This document shows positions 1 to 7,136 of a DNA stretch of 35,037 nt, in pieces (within the stretch, counting starts at the first letter, position 1; every line of letters begins with the position of its first letter). The position numbers were made by a program, and so were the translations under genes. The notes beneath the pieces are model-generated. The model had not been told where the DNA came from. It saw only the letters and a list, made by a program, of their open reading frames with translations, and did not search any database. The stretch comes from Acidimicrobiaceae bacterium (GTDB lineage: Bacteria > Actinomycetota > Acidimicrobiia > Acidimicrobiales > RAAP-2): positions 1 through 35,037 of the forward strand of contig CANGMP010000010.1 of the NCBI GenBank assembly GCA_947455165.1. Direction: 5' to 3'.

Positions 1-258
1 CTTCTTCACAGCCTTCTTAGGAGCAGCCTTCTTCACGGCCTTCTTGACAGCCTTCTTAGGAGCAGCCTTCTTCACAGCCTTCTTAGGAGCAGCCTTCTTC
101 ACGGCCTTCTTGACAGCCTTCTTAGGAGCAGCCTTCTTGACAGCCTTCTTGACAGCCTTCTTAGGGGCGGCCTTCTTGACAGCCTTCTTCGGTGCAGCCT
201 TCTTTACAGCCTTCTTAGCGGCCTTCTTCGGTGCAGCCTTCTTAGTAGCAGTAGCCAC
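1..258 (-). CDS. Histone H1-like Lys/Ala/Pro-repeat protein (C-terminus off window)
   Basis: The minus strand reads from a GTG at 258 into an uninterrupted frame to the window edge (86 codons, no stop seen). After a short start (V-A-T-A-T) the protein is almost wholly built from the units KKAAPKKA and VKKAVKKA, so it is extremely basic and low in complexity. A near-ideal Shine-Dalgarno (AAGGAGG) lies 4 nt before the GTG, which fixes the start. Such tails occur in eukaryotic H1-like bacterial proteins and in the C-terminal extension of actinobacterial HU (HupB), where they bind DNA non-specifically and compact the nucleoid. Here the repeats begin at residue 6, so there is no N-terminal HU fold; a folded domain could lie beyond the edge. 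DNA binding is inferred from composition only. The gene is divergent from the TraG-like gene. Confidence 0.75.
   Translation of the reverse strand, partial: MATATKKAAPKKAAKKAVKKAAPKKAVKKAAPKKAVKKAVKKAAPKKAVKKAVKKAAPKKAVKKAAPKKAVKKAVKKAAPKKAVKK
1..258. repeat. Tandem degenerate coding repeat (AAG-AAG-GCN based)
   Basis: The DNA consists of degenerate units of about 15-33 bp based on AAG AAG GCN and CCT/CCG AAG AAG, read on the minus strand. Third positions vary (GCT, GCC, GCA; GTC, GTG, GTA) while the amino-acid pattern holds. This points to selection on the protein rather than a recent DNA duplication. Such tracts are prone to copy-number change by slippage. Confidence 0.8.
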
Positions 259-501
259 TTTCCCTCCTTGGGACTCAACGTTGAATCAAATTGGAGTTCG
301 ATCCTGCCGCTTTGGCATTCACGTACCGCATTGATGCGCGGACTCGGTGAAGCACGTCCCTGCCTCGCGGCAGTGTCGTACTTATCGCAGTACGCGGCTC
401 CAATACGAAAGAGAACAATCTCATTGAGCCATTGGCGCTCAAGGAAACTGTCGTACCTCTTTCGCAGAGGAACAGTAAAAGTTGACTCTTTTTTTCACTC
501 A
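259..501. other. Divergent intergenic region with two related small hairpins
   Basis: This 243-bp gap lies between the H1-like GTG and the preferred TraG-like start. It holds the AAGGAGG of the H1-like gene (minus strand) and two small hairpins: 377-394 (6-bp stem CGTACT/AGTACG, loop TATCGC) and 456-470 (5-bp stem CCTCT/AGAGG, loop TTCGC). Both are embedded in a similar context, TGTCGTAC followed by TCGCAG. I find no convincing -35/-10 pair for the plus-strand gene. Confidence 0.45.
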
Positions 502-1824
502 ATGTCAAGCATTTCGAAGTACGACCATTGTGATGTCATGAATCAATTTGGAAATTATCTCGGTCGAGGTATTTCTGGTGATGCATTCAGTGGTGCCGAG
601 CGATCAACTTTGGTGTTGGGTCCTTCACGAAGCGGAAAGACTTCGTGTCTCATCATTCCAAATCTCCTGATGACAGAACATGGCGCCGTCACAACATCAA
701 CGAAGAATGATGTTGTACGAATTATCGCTTCAGCACGAACCGATGTTGCCCACTTGCTTTTTGATCCCAGTGGCACCGTTCCGGTTCCGCCAGGTGTTAT
801 CGCAGTTGGATTCTCGCCCATCACGTTGGCGTCGACGTGGGACGGCTCTCTCTTGGTTACGCGCAGCTTGAGCGACACACAGCAGACGATGCGATCCGCA
901 CACGGAGACGACCATTGGACGGAACGATCGAGCGCTCTGCTTGCGCCGTTGTTACATGCCGCAGCGCTCAATGGCACTTCACTAGGCAAGTTTGCTCGCA
1001 GCGTCGATGAGCGAAGGGGCGAAGCATCACTCGAAATTCTTCGCGCAACGTACGGCGACACCCATCAGTCCGTGGCCTTACTCAGCGGCATCCTCTCGAC
1101 GGAACAGCGCGAACTTTCAGGCATTTGGTCGAACGCGTCAGGACTGCTCAACGGACTGCGCACCGATGCCGCACAGATGGCAAGTCGCCGACCTGAACTC
1201 GACGTCGACGAATTCATCAAGCGAAAAGCCCAACTCCACATAGTCGCCCCGAGCCGCTATCAGGCCATTACGTCCCCCCTGGTAGTCGGACTCATTGACC
1301 AAGTTGTGCACCAGACCTACGGAGTCCATCACGAGGGTCATCGCCTGTTGTTAGCGCTCGACGAATTGGCGAATGTGGCCCCACTACCCCAACTCCCTTC
1401 GATTATTTCCGAAGGTGGCGGACAGGGCGTTACGACTCTCGCCGCGCTCCAAGATTTAAGTCAAGCCCGGCGGCGATGGGGTGTTAGTGGAGACAGTTTT
1501 CTGTCACTCTTCCCCACGGCGATTATCTTCCCGGGCATCGCCGACCGACCCACGCTCGATCTTCTGGCCGGTCTAGGTGGACGCATAGCCACCCCCACAC
1601 CCACGCACAGCCTTTCGCGGCGCGGGAAGTTCCAAGGCGTCAGCTGGTCGCACCCCGAATTAGCACGGGCCACTGTTGCCGACATCGCACAAGGTCGACC
1701 AGGCATGGCCCTGGGCGTGACCCCCGACAAACACATGCAGTGGATTGGACTCACGCCCTACTACCGCGGTGATCGATTTGTTCGTTATCGCGATCGGTCA
1801 ACCTCGCGGGACCGTTCACGTTGA
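502..1824 (+). CDS. TraG/VirD4-like type IV coupling ATPase, soluble form
   Basis: In conjugation, coupling proteins of this family are hexameric ATPases that bring the relaxase-DNA complex to the type IV secretion channel. The 440-aa product has a Walker A motif (GPSRSGKTS, about residues 43-51) followed by a TraG-like IIPN segment. A Walker B-type stretch (LLLALDE, about residues 283-290) is followed by the typical LANVAPLP and GGGQG elements of the TraG/TraD C-terminal region. There are no N-terminal transmembrane helices, unlike classical VirD4/TraG, so it may not be membrane anchored. The frame stays open upstream to a TTG at 268 (518 aa), but that reading runs through the divergent promoter region and looks non-coding. 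ATG 502 and ATG 538 are both possible, and neither has a clear ribosome-binding site. The 3' end overlaps the convergent relaxase gene by 40 bp. The family is confident; a conjugative role is uncertain because no other transfer genes are visible. Confidence 0.8.
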   Translation: MSSISKYDHCDVMNQFGNYLGRGISGDAFSGAERSTLVLGPSRSGKTSCLIIPNLLMTEHGAVTTSTKNDVVRIIASARTDVAHLLFDPSGTVPVPPGVIAVGFSPITLASTWDGSLLVTRSLSDTQQTMRSAHGDDHWTERSSALLAPLLHAAALNGTSLGKFARSVDERRGEASLEILRATYGDTHQSVALLSGILSTEQRELSGIWSNASGLLNGLRTDAAQMASRRPELDVDEFIKRKAQLHIVAPSRYQAITSPLVVGLIDQVVHQTYGVHHEGHRLLLALDELANVAPLPQLPSIISEGGGQGVTTLAALQDLSQARRRWGVSGDSFLSLFPTAIIFPGIADRPTLDLLAGLGGRIATPTPTHSLSRRGKFQGVSWSHPELARATVADIAQGRPGMALGVTPDKHMQWIGLTPYYRGDRFVRYRDRSTSRDRSR

Positions 1825-2855
1825 GTCCAACGTTCCAGTTCCAGGAACGCCACAGGGCGAGGTCCACGTTCACGGACCAGATTGAGCTGCAGCGCCGTGG
1901 GACGAGACAAAGTTGCCTCTCGGACCCCGAACTCCATTCGATGCTCTGGATACAGCGCGTTGACCATCAGATCAATGTCGGCTGCTCGCGCCCCAAACGT
2001 GGCGGCGTTGGCAAATGCTTCAACGACGTGGCGGCGACCGATCGATACCCGACCGAGAATGTGCTGACCAAAGATCTGCTCGTTGATGTACCGACGATCA
2101 TGCCGAGGTCGTGCGTGTTCGTAAATTGAGGCAATTCCTTGTGCATCGCGATGCCACTTTTCAAGAATCTCCTGACGAGACCAGTATCGCTTTTCGGCTC
2201 CCCGCGTTCGCTCCCCGGGCCATACAGCCCTGGCCCCTTCGTCTACCCCCTCGACCACTTCAATGCCACGAAAGTTTCGCCACGCTTCTCGAACACCACC
2301 TTCCGCCAGGCGACTCCGCATTTCCGCCCGATAGAGCGCATCGGCGGCTTCCGCGTGCGCCTCGAGCGAACGACTGTCGAGCACAGCCCGACGATGCTCG
2401 GTCAAAGCCGGAACGAGCACGTGATCGTGGAGATGGGGTTCACCCTGTCGATTTACCCCGTGAGTGAATCCAATCACCGACCCCCAGCGTCCGCGCTGAT
2501 CGAGCGTCTCTCCCTCTAGTGCGGTGCGAACCACGATGCCTCGCGTTTCGAGATAGGCCATAGCGCTCGCAACGCTTTGGCGATGATCGGCCACCAGACG
2601 GCGCTGCTCATCGAGTGACCCAATGGCTAGCAGAATCGAGAGTGGTCGCGGGGCCGCAATCACGATGTCATAGCCCACGACCGACGCTCGTGGGCTCGTG
2701 CGCCAGAGGTCACGCAGCAGATCCGAAGATGAGAGGTCACCCGAGCCTCGAAGGAAGTATCCCGCAGGGCCTTCGCGAACCCCGTCGAGCTCCAGGGCGG
2801 CATCTTGGACGTAGTAGTCAGCGCTCAGCGAACGTTTCGTAAAGATTCGAATCAT
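1785..2855 (-). CDS. MobF/TrwC-type relaxase domain protein without helicase
   Basis: TrwC/TraI relaxases nick oriT through an N-terminal tyrosine and a metal held by a histidine triad. This 356-aa protein has the N-terminal tyrosine pair (Y14-Y15), a motif-II-like segment (GYDIVIAAPRPLS) and the HUH triad as HLHDH after FTHGVNRQGEP, so the catalytic residues look intact. Full TrwC/TraI proteins are about 1000-1700 aa and carry a C-terminal helicase. Here only the relaxase domain plus a basic, Arg-rich tail is present. ATG 2855 is well supported because MIRIFTK aligns with the family N-terminus. The gene lies 24 bp downstream of the WYL regulator on the same strand and overlaps the convergent TraG-like gene by 40 bp. 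It could belong to a domesticated or degenerate mobile element, or to an uncharacterised chromosomal two-gene system. Confidence 0.82.
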   Translation of the reverse strand: MIRIFTKRSLSADYYVQDAALELDGVREGPAGYFLRGSGDLSSSDLLRDLWRTSPRASVVGYDIVIAAPRPLSILLAIGSLDEQRRLVADHRQSVASAMAYLETRGIVVRTALEGETLDQRGRWGSVIGFTHGVNRQGEPHLHDHVLVPALTEHRRAVLDSRSLEAHAEAADALYRAEMRSRLAEGGVREAWRNFRGIEVVEGVDEGARAVWPGERTRGAEKRYWSRQEILEKWHRDAQGIASIYEHARPRHDRRYINEQIFGQHILGRVSIGRRHVVEAFANAATFGARAADIDLMVNALYPEHRMEFGVREATLSRPTALQLNLVRERGPRPVAFLELERWTQRERSREVDRSR

Positions 2856-2869
2856 GGGTCCACAGACCC
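2856..2869. repeat. Perfect 5-bp inverted repeat before the relaxase gene
   Basis: GGGTC and GACCC flank a 4-base loop and touch the relaxase ATG, inside the 24-bp gap after the WYL gene. There is no T-tract, so it is a poor intrinsic terminator. It could affect relaxase translation or be a relic of a relaxase recognition site, but it may be chance. Confidence 0.3.
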
Positions 2870-2879
2870 AATGGTCGGA

Positions 2880-4853
2880 CTACAGCTTCAAGTCGTCAGC
2901 AATCTGGGCGGCGAACTTCACGCCCGCTCGCGGTGAACCGTCGTCCAGAACGCTCGCGAAACTTCCCGAAATCGCCAGGCGGCGGTCCAAGAACGCGTCG
3001 CTCGCAATCAGAACCTGGATGACATGCACACCGTCAGTGACCTCGGGCGCAATCGCCGCTCGAGGAAGATTTTCCCAGTGAGGGAGCGCTCGTTCCTGAA
3101 CCGCGACCAGGACTTTCTTAGAGTCTTCCAGCATGGCGTCGAGCCACGAAGCGGCACTGTCGGTAGGTATAGCTTCACCGTAGTGTTCGGCCGGCTGAAC
3201 ACCCCAAATTCTAGAGACGTTGTATGTCCGGTATTCGTGGGCCGGCGTAGACAGGTCGAGCGCGCGAACATACCTCTCGCCCAGCACCAGTTGAATTTCG
3301 GTCGGAACAATACGTCGAGTCGTCGGTTCGGCCAGGCCGTCGGACTGATAGCTCAGCTCGAGAACACGAGAACCGAGTGCGTCGTTAATGACGTCCAAGA
3401 AGCGGCTAGCTGGCGTATACACGGTCACCCCAACATCGGTGGCGTCATGAATTTTCGCAGACAGTGCGGCGCAGGTATCGCTGACAGATGTATCGAGACC
3501 CAGGCTCACCATCTGGGCCAACATGATTTGCACGTCCAAGACTTCAGACCACGTCAGTGGTGAGTCACCACCGAAAGCGTCGTGACTCGAACCGATCATC
3601 GGGACGTACATCGGATTGGCCTCGTCATCGAGGTCGCCGAACTCCACTGGCACGAGATACGACGTGTCGACCAAGGGGTCCCGGGCCATGATGGCCTTCG
3701 TGACATTTTCGGTGACGAATTCGATCGGCACGGAGAACTGCTCGGCCAATTCGCTGGCGTAAAGACCAGAACTGTTCAAGATTGCCGAGATCATTGAGAG
3801 CGTCTGCAGGAGCGCGTTGTCGTAAACGTCAAAGTCAGACGAAAGCTTGATCTTGGAGGCATCGAGGTTGACCTTGGGATTGACTACCTTGAGCCAACCC
3901 TTGAGGGTGGAGGCAAACTTGCGAGACGTTATTGCGGACACGTTCTGGGCATTGGTCACGAAGAACGCAATTGCGGCATCCTCGTTTTCGAAGCTCATGG
4001 TTACTTCGGTGGACTTCGCCGACGCCGTCGTAGCAACAACGGCGTCACCGGAGAGACTGGCGACGTAGCGAGCGAAGGAGTCTGAGGTCGTGAAGGAGAC
4101 CTCGGTCGCGTCTTGGTAACTCTGAGGCGTCCATGCTTTGGCCTGGTCCACCAATGCGGTACCCAGCTCAAAGACTTCGGCTGGGTCCTTGCTCACAAAC
4201 TTTGGCACAGACATGACACGATCCATCAAGAAGCCACGAATGTCGTTGCGGTCGACGTCATAACCAACGACGTAGCGACGGTTGCCCGAGATGACGAATC
4301 GCAGTGGAACAAAGGTGCGTGCTTCGGTCCCCTTACGGCGCCAGAAGCCGGGCTTGGCGAAATCAAAGTTGACGGCACGCTTTTGCTGCTTGGCCAATCC
4401 AAAAGCGGCCGCCTTGGCCCCAAAGCGACTTCCCGTCGCCCGCTTCATTGGCGTCGACTGGAGGAGACCATTGGGCCCGAAGGGTCGTCCAATTGAAGAG
4501 CGAAGCTCGAGGAGCAACTGGGATTCATCGGCGCTGAGACCAAGACCCGGCACCCATACGTGCGTCGGATCGATGGTGTATCGACCGGCACGTTCAATTA
4601 CTTCAACGCCGTTGGCCGCAAGGTCACCACAGTCGCGAAAGAACATTTGGCGATACGCCTGCACCGACGCTGCGTTGTAAGCCGGAAAGCGCTGAACCGT
4701 ACCATCGGAGTATTCGCGATCCTCGAGGAGCTGCTCGACAATCTGCTCCAGCGTCAGACCTTGTCGGTCACCGCTCGTCGAGCGCTGCAAGAGCAAGGCC
4801 AATAGGTTGCGCTGCCGTGAACGGCCTCCGTCACTCTTTGCCTTGCCCGCCAT
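2880..4853 (-). CDS. pafBC: Fused PafBC-type double HTH-WYL transcriptional regulator
   Basis: PafB and PafC form the actinobacterial activator of the LexA-independent DNA-damage response; in some lineages they are one polypeptide. This 657-aa protein has that double layout: a winged-HTH at about residues 10-115 ending in a typical ADESQLLLEL linker, a WYL-like module at about 180-225 (VPLRFVISGNRRYVVGYD), a second HTH at about 345-390 (LLQTLSMISAILN, then LYASELAEQF), and a second WYL module at about 496-550 (LELSYQSDG, then GERYVRALD). Its length is twice that of a single PafB or PafC. ATG 4853 has a good Shine-Dalgarno (GAGGAG). It is the first gene of a possible unit with the relaxase. 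The gene symbol follows architecture; the usual pup-proteasome neighbours are not in the window, so another paired WYL regulator is possible. Confidence 0.72.
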   Translation of the reverse strand: MAGKAKSDGGRSRQRNLLALLLQRSTSGDRQGLTLEQIVEQLLEDREYSDGTVQRFPAYNAASVQAYRQMFFRDCGDLAANGVEVIERAGRYTIDPTHVWVPGLGLSADESQLLLELRSSIGRPFGPNGLLQSTPMKRATGSRFGAKAAAFGLAKQQKRAVNFDFAKPGFWRRKGTEARTFVPLRFVISGNRRYVVGYDVDRNDIRGFLMDRVMSVPKFVSKDPAEVFELGTALVDQAKAWTPQSYQDATEVSFTTSDSFARYVASLSGDAVVATTASAKSTEVTMSFENEDAAIAFFVTNAQNVSAITSRKFASTLKGWLKVVNPKVNLDASKIKLSSDFDVYDNALLQTLSMISAILNSSGLYASELAEQFSVPIEFVTENVTKAIMARDPLVDTSYLVPVEFGDLDDEANPMYVPMIGSSHDAFGGDSPLTWSEVLDVQIMLAQMVSLGLDTSVSDTCAALSAKIHDATDVGVTVYTPASRFLDVINDALGSRVLELSYQSDGLAEPTTRRIVPTEIQLVLGERYVRALDLSTPAHEYRTYNVSRIWGVQPAEHYGEAIPTDSAASWLDAMLEDSKKVLVAVQERALPHWENLPRAAIAPEVTDGVHVIQVLIASDAFLDRRLAISGSFASVLDDGSPRAGVKFAAQIADDLKL

Positions 4854-5144
4854 ACCCGCTCCTCATTCACTCGCTCAACTATTGTCCGCAGCCCACTGGG
4901 GTGTCGGCGGCAATAGTACGGCACCCCTAGAAAAAAGTCGGTGAATACGGGTCCAAAACACCCCGCAGTGGCCGACAATTTTTAGGATGCCCTTCTTATC
5001 TTTGGGTAGACATTATGCGGACAATCTCGGGTATTTGGCGGTGACTCTTTTCGACCCTCTCTCACCAATGATTTGAATCAGAAAAATCTCCTGCAACGAG
5101 CACTTTCCCCCACTACGGTAGGCAGTAACGCTCGGAGGAGTTCA
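4854..5144. promoter_or_regulatory. Divergent regulatory region with inverted ATTGTC elements
   Basis: This region between pafBC (minus) and the small PH-like gene (plus) contains three TTGTC elements. ATTGTCCGCA occurs at 4881-4890 (plus) and again perfectly inverted at 5016-5025 (minus). ATTGTCGGCC reads on the minus strand at 4970-4979. The first and the middle copy continue similarly for about 25 bp (CACTG then GGGGTGT), forming an imperfect inverted pair across 4881-4979. The mycobacterial PafBC-dependent promoter consensus begins TTGTCRGTG, so autoregulation is a reasonable guess, but a TANNNT box at the expected spacing is not present. Confidence 0.4.
5114..5119 (+). promoter_or_regulatory. 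Candidate -10 box of the PH-like gene (TACGGT)
   Basis: A TANNNT hexamer lies 25 nt before the GTG at 5145. Transcription from about 5126 would give a leader of about 19 nt carrying the GGAGGAG ribosome-binding site. Confidence 0.35.
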
Positions 5145-5492
5145 GTGGCTCATTCGGTTATCACGCTGTACCACGACCGTACGACGACGGTCACGAGTGA
5201 CTTCCTCCTGCTCCGTGGCGTGTCAAAAATACTCGGACGTCGCGAACGATTCGCCTTAGATGACATTGTGGCCTTCCGCCTCCGCGAAGCCACCGAATAC
5301 CCCTATGGGCGAGTGCCCGAATGGGGCATCTCTGATGACAACGTCTGGTTCGTGAAGGACCCCCAGCGGTGGCGTCGCCGCTCAGCAATTGAGCTCGTTC
5401 TTCAGGATGGTCGAGCCATTGGCTTCACACCAGCCCACGCGGCTCGAGTGGCCGAGATTCTTGAAACCCGCGGGGTCAAGCGGTCCTCGTAA
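5145..5492 (+). CDS. Small PH-like hypothetical protein
   Basis: I do not recognise a named family. The 115-aa product has alternating hydrophobic stretches (VITLYHDRTTTVTSDFLLLRG, then DIVAFRLREA, then AIELVLQDGRAIGFTP) and ends in a helix (HAARVAEILETRG). This looks like the beta-sandwich plus C-terminal helix of small bacterial PH-domain proteins. There is no signal peptide or transmembrane segment. The start is set at GTG 5145 because GGAGGAG lies 4 nt upstream; the same frame is open back to a TTG at 5073 but has no ribosome-binding site there. It is divergent from pafBC and shares its regulatory region, with fmdB 61 bp downstream on the same strand. The PH assignment is a fold-level guess. 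Confidence 0.6.
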   Translation: MAHSVITLYHDRTTTVTSDFLLLRGVSKILGRRERFALDDIVAFRLREATEYPYGRVPEWGISDDNVWFVKDPQRWRRRSAIELVLQDGRAIGFTPAHAARVAEILETRGVKRSS

Positions 5493-5522
5493 AGTCCGCG
5501 TGAGCGCTCCACAACTCTCCCG

Positions 5523-5528
5523 TAAAAT
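5523..5528 (+). promoter_or_regulatory. Candidate -10 box of the FmdB gene (TAAAAT)
   Basis: TAAAAT lies 25 nt before the fmdB ATG. A start near 5535 would leave a short leader containing the GAAAGGA ribosome-binding site. No clear -35 is visible. Confidence 0.4.
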
Positions 5529-5553
5529 GGATGAGTTGTAACGAAAGGATCAC

Positions 5554-5784
5554 ATGCCTACCTACGAATACGAATGCACCTCCTGTGGGCACCGCTTCGA
5601 CGTAGTGCAGAAGTTCTCTGACGCTGCTCTCACTACCTGCGACCAGTGCCAGGGGGCGCTACGCAAGTTAATTTCAGCTCCCGGCATTGTCTTTAAGGGT
5701 GGCGGTTTCTACAAGACTGACAGCCGTGGTACGTCGAGTTCAAGCGACTCGAGTGGTACCAGCAGCACCAGCTCAGACGCCTAA
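5554..5784 (+). CDS. FmdB-family zinc ribbon protein
   Basis: This 76-aa protein opens with MPTYEYECTSCGHRF and continues with CDQC, giving the two CxxC knuckles of the FmdB-type zinc ribbon, followed by the family's KLISAPGIVFKGGGFYKTD segment. The C-terminal 20 or so residues are a Ser/Thr/Asp-rich tail of low complexity. Members are small single-ribbon proteins, widespread and often called putative regulatory proteins; the molecular role is not established. ATG 5554 has an AAAGGA Shine-Dalgarno at good spacing. The stop overlaps the convergent pmbA stop by 4 bp. Confidence 0.9.
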   Translation: MPTYEYECTSCGHRFDVVQKFSDAALTTCDQCQGALRKLISAPGIVFKGGGFYKTDSRGTSSSSDSSGTSSTSSDA

Positions 5785-7136
5785 GAGCCAGAAATCGACA
5801 GCCCGTCAATCGCCAGCGACTGACCGGCAGCCGTACCCGGCAACCACTCTTGGTCGCTTCCGACGTGAAGGATGTCTTGCAACATGCGCTGCAAGGTCGA
5901 CGCCACCGTGGCTTCACGCACCGGTTCGGCCAACTCACCGTCGCGAATCATCAGGCCAGTAACACCAACCGAGAAGTCGCCGGAAATTGGGTTGACTCCG
6001 GAGTGGATTCCGTTCAGCGACTCCACGAAGATGCCGTTGCCGATTGCGCGGAAGATCTCATCTTGCGACATGGTGCCCGGCGTCATCTGCAGCGCTCGAC
6101 ATCCGGCCGATGGAGACCCGCCGATGCCACCCCGAAGTGCACTTCCTGTTGAGGTGGTGCCAGCCCGGCGTGCCGAGACGGTGTCGTACACAAAGGCGTT
6201 CAATACCCCATCTTCGATGAGCACGTTGCGGCGGCAGGCGAGGCCTTCACCGTCGTAGGTGCTGGCCGAAAAGTGGCGAGGGTCGGTCGGATCATCAATT
6301 AACGTCACCGACGTTGCGCCGACCAGTTCACCAAGGCGTCCCGCGAAGTAGGAGCGACCACGAACCACGGCCTCGCCCGAGAGCGATCCACCGATGATGG
6401 ACATCAACGTGGCAGCCGTACGCGGGTCAAAGACGGCAACCGTCTTTTGCGTCTGAGGCTTCACGGCACCGAGCATTCGGGTCGCACGACGGACGGCGTC
6501 GATAACGACCTGATCGAGATTGAGGTCACGGGGACCACGACCGGCGCTGAGGCCCCAGCCGCTCTGGTCATCCTTGCCATCCGTCGCAATCGGCGAGACC
6601 GTGAGGTAGGCGCCAGTACGGGCGTACCGTGCGGCGATACCCGTCGAGGTCGCAATGGCGCTTGAGCTGATGTAGTCCGAGTAACGAGCCGAGTCGACCT
6701 GGCGAATACGCGGGTCGGCCTTGCGGGTGGACTGCTCGAGCTCGATCGCCATGGCGATCTTCTCGTCGAGCGAGACGCGCTCAACGTCGTCGCTGACCAG
6801 ATTCAACGTCTGTGCCGCAACGCCATCGGGGCGCGCAAAGGCGAGAAACTCATCTTCGGTGGCGAATTGGACATTGTCGCGGGCCTCACGAAGTGCCATC
6901 TCAATGGAATCGGCATCCAGCGAACCGGCCCAAGCCGATCCCACCTGGGCGCCACTTGCACCGTCTCGGAGGATTCGAATACCGACACCGTCTGAAGAGG
7001 CGGTCGTCAGATTTTCAATGGCGCCTTGGTAGGCCTCTACTTCGACTTCGGTCGACGATGCGACGAATACTTCGATCTGTTCATTGCCCTGGGCCCTTTG
7101 GACAATCTGCTGGGCGAGTTCGAGAAGATCGCTCAT
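5781..7136 (-). CDS. pmbA: PmbA/TldE subunit of the TldD-TldE protease
   Basis: TldD and TldE form a heterodimeric cytosolic metalloprotease that trims unfolded peptides and RiPP precursors such as microcin B17 and is linked to CcdA turnover. This 451-aa protein follows the family from the N-terminal LLELAQQIVQRA helix and EVFVASSTEVEVEAYQGAIENL to the C-terminal NPISGDFSVGV and GLMIRDGEL segments. It lacks the HExxxH metal site, as expected for the TldE partner. Its ATG overlaps the tldD stop (ATGA, 4 bp), so the pair is translationally coupled and made in stoichiometric amounts. No RiPP precursor or maturation gene is visible nearby, so a general role is more likely. Confidence 0.92.
   Translation of the reverse strand: MSDLLELAQQIVQRAQGNEQIEVFVASSTEVEVEAYQGAIENLTTASSDGVGIRILRDGASGAQVGSAWAGSLDADSIEMALREARDNVQFATEDEFLAFARPDGVAAQTLNLVSDDVERVSLDEKIAMAIELEQSTRKADPRIRQVDSARYSDYISSSAIATSTGIAARYARTGAYLTVSPIATDGKDDQSGWGLSAGRGPRDLNLDQVVIDAVRRATRMLGAVKPQTQKTVAVFDPRTAATLMSIIGGSLSGEAVVRGRSYFAGRLGELVGATSVTLIDDPTDPRHFSASTYDGEGLACRRNVLIEDGVLNAFVYDTVSARRAGTTSTGSALRGGIGGSPSAGCRALQMTPGTMSQDEIFRAIGNGIFVESLNGIHSGVNPISGDFSVGVTGLMIRDGELAEPVREATVASTLQRMLQDILHVGSDQEWLPGTAAGQSLAIDGLSISGS

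Noticed and set aside
1-258. CRISPR-like or simple DNA tandem repeat array
   Set aside because: The repeats are codon-periodic with varied third positions, are read in one frame after a strong ribosome-binding site, and have no unique spacers.
268-501. N-terminal extension of the TraG-like protein from TTG 268
   Set aside because: It crosses the divergent promoter region, has no ribosome-binding site and no recognisable domain, and known family similarity begins after residue 90 of that reading.
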